From NCBI RefSeq assembly GCF_009728835.1, contig NZ_CP033455.1, positions 1,314,548 through 1,378,547 of the forward strand: a stretch of 64,000 nt of DNA. Direction: 5' to 3'. A program made the position numbers and the translations under genes. Within the stretch, counting starts at the first letter, position 1. Every line of letters begins with the position of its first letter. Under the pieces are notes generated by a model, which saw only the letters and a program-made list of their open reading frames with translations, was not told the origin of the DNA and did not search any database. Positions 59,213 to 64,000 of this stretch are shown in pieces. This stretch comes from Ehrlichia ruminantium. GTDB lineage: Bacteria; Pseudomonadota; Alphaproteobacteria; Rickettsiales; Anaplasmataceae.

Positions 59213-60242
59213 GTAATATGCTATTATTCTAATTTAATAATCAATTTTAAACAACCTTTCATAATCAAGTATATCAACAAAACTAGATCTTATACAAAAC
59301 TTTCTCAAATTTAAAATATTAACTACCTACAATAAACATTAAGATATATTTATGTTATCAACATACCTAGATAAATACCACTCTATCTGCTAAAATATTA
59401 CCTCGTGTAATGCTATTTCAACAACAATATCTTAAAAATATACACAACTTTAACTGTTAACAGAATATAACCCATAGAACTTAAGAATTTGCTCACAATA
59501 AAATCTGCCAACAATTATTGCTTCTAACTCACGTTTTATTGCATAACAATCCATTATTAACATTTAATCATAATTATAGTTTATAATTCATATGAAACAG
59601 AAAAAATTTAAATTTCGGTTCTATATTATTAAATCTTATTACAATATTACATTTTAGGAAGTAATACAACTAGATAGAAAACTAACAACATAATTATAAA
59701 TAAAATAGCTATTGTTTTATTAAAATTTATACACAAATTAAGAAAATTTGAATTTTCCAAAAAATACACTACGACTGAAGAAGTACATCTACTATTTACT
59801 ACTACTATAAAAACAGATTACATCAAACATGAGGGAGACCATCACTTAATATTAAAGTAATCACACCACACGTATTTCTTTAATAACAAGAAATGTTAGT
59901 AGTATCTATCTATCAGCCTAACTAAAGTACTTTATCATTATATTAAACATTCAGGACATACCTAAATAAGGCATAAATAATACCTTTGCAAGTTAAAGTA
60001 TTTCAATAGTATCAAAATTCACTAAATATATTGGTTATTTAACTTTGAATATGTATATTCTTAATATTATCAGATATCTCTTATGAACAATACATCTATT
60101 TTCTCAGACTAAAAGCACCTATTGAATTCCCTAAATTAACATGGTTGTCTATCTACATAACTGCGATTGACTAACTAATTACAGTTGATATGATTAGGTA
60201 TAGTAAAATTCTATTATCATTATACGTTTGTACGGAGAATAA
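59213..60242. other. Non-coding gap upstream of the F0 genes
   Basis: About 1 kb of AT-rich sequence between divergent genes. I see no gene, repeat or RNA. It must hold the atpB promoter; ACGGAG, eight bases before the atpB ATG, is a good ribosome binding site. Confidence 0.5.
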
Positions 60243-60974
60243 ATGTCAGCAAATCCCTTAGACCAATTTAGGATTTCCACTATACTTAAGCTACCTGACA
60301 TTGGTGGATATAACATCGATTTTACAAATGCTTCATTATTTATGGTATTATCCACATTTTTAATTTCCCTTTCTTGTCATATCGGATTAAGGAAAACAAG
60401 CATTATCCCAAATGCATTACAGTCAATAATAGAAATTATTTATGATTTTATTGTCTCCACAATAGAAAGTAATGTTGGTAAAGAAGGGTTACAGTATATA
60501 CCATTAGTTTTTACAATATTTACATTCATTCTGGTGTGCAACCTTTTAGGTATATTACCATTAGGGTTTACTGTAACAAGTCACATCGCAGTAACCTTTG
60601 CAATATCAATGGTTGTATTCATTAGTGTTACAGCAATAGGGTTTAAACATCAAGGAACACATTTTCTTCATATATTATTACCACAAGGTACACCCATGTG
60701 GTTAGCACCAATGATGGTTCTAATTGAGTTATTTGCTTACTGTGCACGTCCTGTAAGTTTATCAATACGACTTGCCGCTAATATGATAGCAGGTCACACA
60801 ATAATCAAAGTCATAGCAGGGTTCGTTATAAATATGAACATATTCTTAACACCTCTACCTATAGCATTTATTATAATACTTATTGGTTTCGAAATATTTG
60901 TTGCAATTTTACAAGCATATATTTTTACAGTTCTGACTTGTGTATATCTATCAGATGCAATTAATAAACACTAA
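60243..60974 (+). CDS. atpB: ATP synthase F0 subunit a
   Basis: Subunit a forms the proton half-channels next to the c-ring. The 243-residue membrane protein has five or six helices and the essential arginine R176 in [14 protein letters not shown]. Length and motifs are normal for alphaproteobacteria. It begins the F0 cluster atpB-atpE-atpF'-atpF. The F1 genes are elsewhere, as is usual in Rickettsiales. Confidence 0.97.
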   Translation: MSANPLDQFRISTILKLPDIGGYNIDFTNASLFMVLSTFLISLSCHIGLRKTSIIPNALQSIIEIIYDFIVSTIESNVGKEGLQYIPLVFTIFTFILVCNLLGILPLGFTVTSHIAVTFAISMVVFISVTAIGFKHQGTHFLHILLPQGTPMWLAPMMVLIELFAYCARPVSLSIRLAANMIAGHTIIKVIAGFVINMNIFLTPLPIAFIIILIGFEIFVAILQAYIFTVLTCVYLSDAINKH

Positions 60975-60984
60975 ATTTTAGCAA

Positions 60985-61013
60985 TTGACTTCATATAATG
61001 ATGTACTTATAAT
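60985..61013 (+). promoter_or_regulatory. Consensus promoter directly before atpE
   Basis: TTGACT (60985-60990), 17-base spacer and a perfect TATAAT (61008-61013). Transcription would start near 61020, leaving a leader of about 24 bases that contains the AAAGGTAAG ribosome binding site. It could raise expression of subunit c above that of subunit a. Confidence 0.65.
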
Positions 61014-61043
61014 GCTTCTAGCTTTTTATAAAGGTAAGAGTGT

Positions 61044-61265
61044 ATGGATTCTTTAAAGTTTATTGCTGTGGGATTAAGTGTTTTTGGTATGGTTGCTTCC
61101 GCATTAGGAGTTGCAAATATATTTTCTACTATGCTTAACGGACTAGCACGTAATCCTGAAACAGAAGATAAACTAAAAAAATATGTTTATACTGGCGCTG
61201 CTCTAGTTGAAGCAATGGGCTTATTCTCCTTCTTATTAGCCTTATTATTAATCTTTGTAGCTTAA
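61044..61265 (+). CDS. atpE: ATP synthase F0 subunit c
   Basis: Subunit c forms the proton-driven ring. The 73-residue protein has two helices joined by the polar loop LARNPE (residues 34-39), and the proton-carrying glutamate E56 (ALVEAMGLF). The sequence is typical. It follows atpB by 69 bases that hold a strong promoter, and precedes atpF' by nine. Confidence 0.97.
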   Translation: MDSLKFIAVGLSVFGMVASALGVANIFSTMLNGLARNPETEDKLKKYVYTGAALVEAMGLFSFLLALLLIFVA

Positions 61266-61274
61266 TATAGACTC

Positions 61275-61778
61275 ATGGGCATAATACCACAATTAGATAT
61301 TACATCCTACCCTTCTCAGTTGTTCTGGTTTTTCTTATCGTTTGGTATTTTATACCTTATAGTGAGCAAAAATGTGCTACCAAAGATTGAAAATATAGTA
61401 AGAAATAGGTATAATATTACAAGAGGTGCTATCAGTTCTGTTGAAGAAGATTTAAATCATGCACAGCAAGAACTAGATAGACAGCTGTTAAAGCTCAATG
61501 AAGTACAGCTGGAAGTAGATAGGATTATAAATTCTGCTCTCAAGGAGGTACAAGATGCTAATGAAAACCTCATGGTTATGCTTAATCAGGAGATACAAAG
61601 CATGTTTAAAATGGCAGACGACAGCTTAAAAGATATGAAACATCAGCTTGAGCAACAGTTAATTGGTCTTGCTTTTGATATAGCATTGGTATATCACAAT
61701 AAGCTATTAGGTATTGATTGCGCTGATAAAAACAAGTTACGTGACATAACGATTAAGGTATATAAGGAAAGGATATGA
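61275..61778 (+). CDS. atpF': ATP synthase F0 subunit b'
   Basis: Alphaproteobacteria use two different b-type stalk subunits. This 167-residue protein starts with the b' pattern (MGIIPQLDITSYPSQLFWFFLSFGILYLIV), one membrane helix, then a long charged helix with the family's VLPKIENIVRNRY. It overlaps the next gene by four bases (ATGA). Confidence 0.93.
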   Translation: MGIIPQLDITSYPSQLFWFFLSFGILYLIVSKNVLPKIENIVRNRYNITRGAISSVEEDLNHAQQELDRQLLKLNEVQLEVDRIINSALKEVQDANENLMVMLNQEIQSMFKMADDSLKDMKHQLEQQLIGLAFDIALVYHNKLLGIDCADKNKLRDITIKVYKERI

Positions 61779-62266
61779 TATCTGCATATTTTATTATTAA
61801 CCTTGCATTTTGCATCGGTATTTTACTAGCTTTTTCTCCGTTACGTAAAAAGGTTAGGCAACTCTTATCAATGCGGTTAAACAAAGTAAAAAGAGAGGTC
61901 ACATTACCAGATAATCTCCAAAAACAATCCAAGATATTATCAAATAAGGCAACCCTTCAAAGCTATGAAATAGAGAAGGCCATTCATGAAATACTAAAAA
62001 AAGCACATGAAGAATATGATGCAATCATAGCTGCTCACAAAGCCGACATCGAAGCTACACTAGAAAAACACTTAGATGTTGCAACTAAAAAGATATCAGA
62101 TCAAGTTTCTACAATGGCTCAATCTTTAAAGCTAAGTACTATAGATGTAGCAACAATTGCAATTCAGGAATTGATAAAAGAGTCAAATGAACAAAATGAG
62201 AACCAGCAAGATAATAATGGTGTAATCTCTACTCTAGATCGTGACTTAAGAAAAAAATTACATTAA
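61775..62266 (+). CDS. atpF: ATP synthase F0 subunit b
   Basis: This 163-residue protein has a short membrane segment (AYFIINLAFCIGILLAFSP), then a highly charged helix to about residue 135 and a polar tail. Position after b' and the helix pattern mark it as the b subunit of the peripheral stalk, though b sequences are poorly conserved. It ends two bases before the end of the convergent ftsA. Confidence 0.88.
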   Translation: MISAYFIINLAFCIGILLAFSPLRKKVRQLLSMRLNKVKREVTLPDNLQKQSKILSNKATLQSYEIEKAIHEILKKAHEEYDAIIAAHKADIEATLEKHLDVATKKISDQVSTMAQSLKLSTIDVATIAIQELIKESNEQNENQQDNNGVISTLDRDLRKKLH

Positions 62267-62267
62267 T

Positions 62268-63503
62268 TTACCCAGTCTTTACTGGGATTAATTTTAAGAG
62301 TTTTCTCAATACATTATCTTTTTTAGGCTCAGTTTTCCTGTACGTATATAGTGTATTTATAATAAGAATTACAGCACCTACAGCTGCGGAAAAAATAGGG
62401 CTACAAACATTATCTTGAATACCATTTAATTTTATTGGTAAACCTACCCTTACTTGTTTGTTTAAAACAGAACTTGCTACTTCCTTTATATTAGACAACT
62501 GGCTAGACCCACCAGTAATAACAATCTTATTAATCAAACTTTTTTGCTGTCCAATTCTGTCACTTACTATTTCAAAAATTTCTTCTACCCTTGGCTTAAT
62601 TATTCGCACTAAATCAGAACGTAAAACTGAAAGAATCTCTTCATCTCCAACATCAGCTTCAACCACACCATCATTATCTGAATGTATTAACATAGCATTT
62701 CCATATAGTACTTTAATACGTTCAGCATCTTTAGCGTTAACACACAATCCATAAGCAATATCATTAGTAATATGAATACCCCCTAGCGGTATAGTATCCG
62801 CATATACAAATTTTCCTTTATTAAAAATACCAATAGAAGTATACCTCCCTCCTATATCAATAATCATAGCACCTAATTCTTTTTCATCATCAGTAATACA
62901 TGACAACCCTGAGGCATAAGACTCTGACATACACCCAGCCAAACTTAAATTACAAGAAGTAATACAATTTTCTATGTTTAATAATGCAAACTTAGAAGCA
63001 GTAACAACATGCATATTAGCCTTTAGTTTACTTCCATACAAGCCTTTCAGCTCTGTAATATTATTCAAACCATCAAGATGGTATAACACAGGAATATTAT
63101 GAATTACAACCTGATCTTCATGACATTTTTCATATGTTTGTAACAGAATCTTTTTGATATCAGAGTCTGAAATCTCATGCATTGTTGAATCTATTTCATT
63201 AACCATATCTGTAGAATGCATATCACATCCAGAAACGTTTACATATACTTTACTTACTGTTTCTTGTGTCATCTGTTGAGCAGATTTTACACACGATAAT
63301 ATCGAACGACTAGCAGATTCTATATTAGTAATAGTACCTCCATTAATTCCTTCAGCAGCCTTATATCCTACCCCTACAATTTCAGGAGGATTACCACCAG
63401 ATACTTTAACAATCAAACATATTACTTTTGTAGAGCCAAGATCTACAACAGCAAAAACAGTCTTTCTTATATCTGTAATAACAGAGGAATGTAACATATT
63501 CAT
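62268..63503 (-). CDS. ftsA: Cell division protein FtsA
   Basis: FtsA is an actin-like protein that tethers FtsZ filaments to the membrane. The 411-residue protein has the actin-fold phosphate motif VDLGSTKVICLIV near residues 20-32, the 1C insertion domain typical of FtsA, the second nucleotide motif MIIDIGGRYTSIGIF, the adenosine motif VITGGSSQL, and a C-terminal amphipathic helix (NVLRKLLKLIPV) for membrane attachment. Its stop meets that of atpF tail to tail with one base between. The start could be ATG 63503 or 63497. Confidence 0.96.
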   Translation of the reverse strand: MNMLHSSVITDIRKTVFAVVDLGSTKVICLIVKVSGGNPPEIVGVGYKAAEGINGGTITNIESASRSILSCVKSAQQMTQETVSKVYVNVSGCDMHSTDMVNEIDSTMHEISDSDIKKILLQTYEKCHEDQVVIHNIPVLYHLDGLNNITELKGLYGSKLKANMHVVTASKFALLNIENCITSCNLSLAGCMSESYASGLSCITDDEKELGAMIIDIGGRYTSIGIFNKGKFVYADTIPLGGIHITNDIAYGLCVNAKDAERIKVLYGNAMLIHSDNDGVVEADVGDEEILSVLRSDLVRIIKPRVEEIFEIVSDRIGQQKSLINKIVITGGSSQLSNIKEVASSVLNKQVRVGLPIKLNGIQDNVCSPIFSAAVGAVILIINTLYTYRKTEPKKDNVLRKLLKLIPVKTG

Positions 63504-64000
63504 ATTCGGTAAACATTTATCGGATTATAGCATGAGCTATTACAAGTGTCCATGTTTATACACTATACAATAGAAGATCAACTAGTTTTCAAACTAAACA
63601 CATAATTAATCTCTAACATATAATATGTTGAGTAAATCTATAATTACATTATCAACTATTATTATCTATAGCTATATAATTAGTTCCAGTGTTGTTTCTA
63701 ATGAATAAAACATACATTTATTTCAGAATTTCATTAATATATAATATTAGTTGATTATTGCAAATCCAAACACAGAGATTTTACATAGAATGTAAGAGAT
63801 AATATTACACTACAAAAATTACACAGAAAACAATATTTCCAAAACAATCAGATACTTACACTATAAATCCATTGTTATATCTTTTAAGATAGTACATAGA
63901 ATAGCAATTGTAAGGACATTACTTATGTTACACACATAATAGCACATTGTTTCACAATGTGATGTGCTGAGAACTTATAATTAGAAAAATAATCAACATA
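63504..64000. other. Upstream region of ftsA to the window end
   Basis: AT-rich, with the ftsA promoter near its left side (listed separately). No other gene or repeat is seen before the window ends. Confidence 0.5.
63524..63552 (-). promoter_or_regulatory. Promoter for ftsA
   Basis: On the minus strand, TGGACA (63552-63547), a 17-base spacer and a perfect TATAAT (63529-63524). Transcription would start near 63517, leaving a very short leader before the ATG at 63503. Confidence 0.55.

Noticed and set aside
1-64000. tRNA, rRNA and other stable RNA genes
   Set aside because: I looked for GC-richer segments and the T-loop pattern GTTCRANNC in the gaps and found none with a matching fold. A covariance-model search would be needed to exclude small RNAs.

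Overview
The window looks like a chromosomal segment of an obligate intracellular alphaproteobacterium of the genus Ehrlichia (Rickettsiales, Anaplasmataceae). The signs are very high AT content, long non-coding gaps, a second VirB4 gene beside a run of small VirB2 pilin paralogs, the hflK-hflC-degP block, and an outer-membrane assembly operon that has lost its lipid A genes. My tally is only about 64% protein coding, and several intergenic tandem arrays have periods of 140-190 bp. Both traits fit E. ruminantium better than the denser E. canis or E. chaffeensis genomes, but the species is an inference. I found no tRNA, rRNA, IS element, integrase or CRISPR array.

Layout: (1) 1-10 kb, a type IV secretion outlier: virB4-2 with a broken Walker A motif and seven virB2 paralogs sharing an almost invariant core, one of them frameshifted and one with a run of 11 G. 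(2) 10.6-15.8 kb, the operon hflK-hflC-degP-lolA-rnc-ctaG. (3) 16.3-19 kb, a pair of M16 peptidases. (4) 20-25.5 kb, a membrane protein of unknown function, lspA-ribF, a glutaredoxin, and map-prmC. (5) 25.9-33.3 kb, a tandem duplication of about 3.7 kb. Each copy carries one member of a lineage-specific protein family followed by a satellite-like array. A third family member at 55-57 kb is interrupted at a 12-G tract. (6) 34.5-41.7 kb, sucB, a gamma-carbonic anhydrase-like gene, a catalytically degenerate DacA-like protein with an inverted duplication in front of it, a DsbD-like gene and sdhE. (7) 41.7-47.8 kb, rseP-bamA-skp-fabZ-purH, followed by a broken piece of the dacA-like gene and a repeat array. 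(8) 49-55 kb, pgsA, a heme-copper oxidase-like subunit, a 169-bp tandem array that runs into the 3' end of surf1, and a large secreted pentapeptide-repeat protein. (9) 58-63.5 kb, a glycerol-1-phosphate dehydrogenase-like gene, the F0 ATP synthase genes atpB-atpE-atpF'-atpF, and ftsA.

How it fits together: the housekeeping part serves envelope quality control (HflKC, DegP, LolA, RseP, BamA, Skp, LspA) and aerobic respiration (SucB, SdhE, CtaG, SURF1, F0). The accessory part seems built for variation: pilin copies with a fixed core and variable ends, two long G:C homopolymers inside coding sequence, a duplicated gene-plus-array cassette, an inverted promoter duplication, and tandem arrays that could expand and contract. 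The most notable candidate system is the pairing of a variable VirB2 pilin set with a homopolymer-switchable family of possible secreted proteins. Any functional link between the two is inference.
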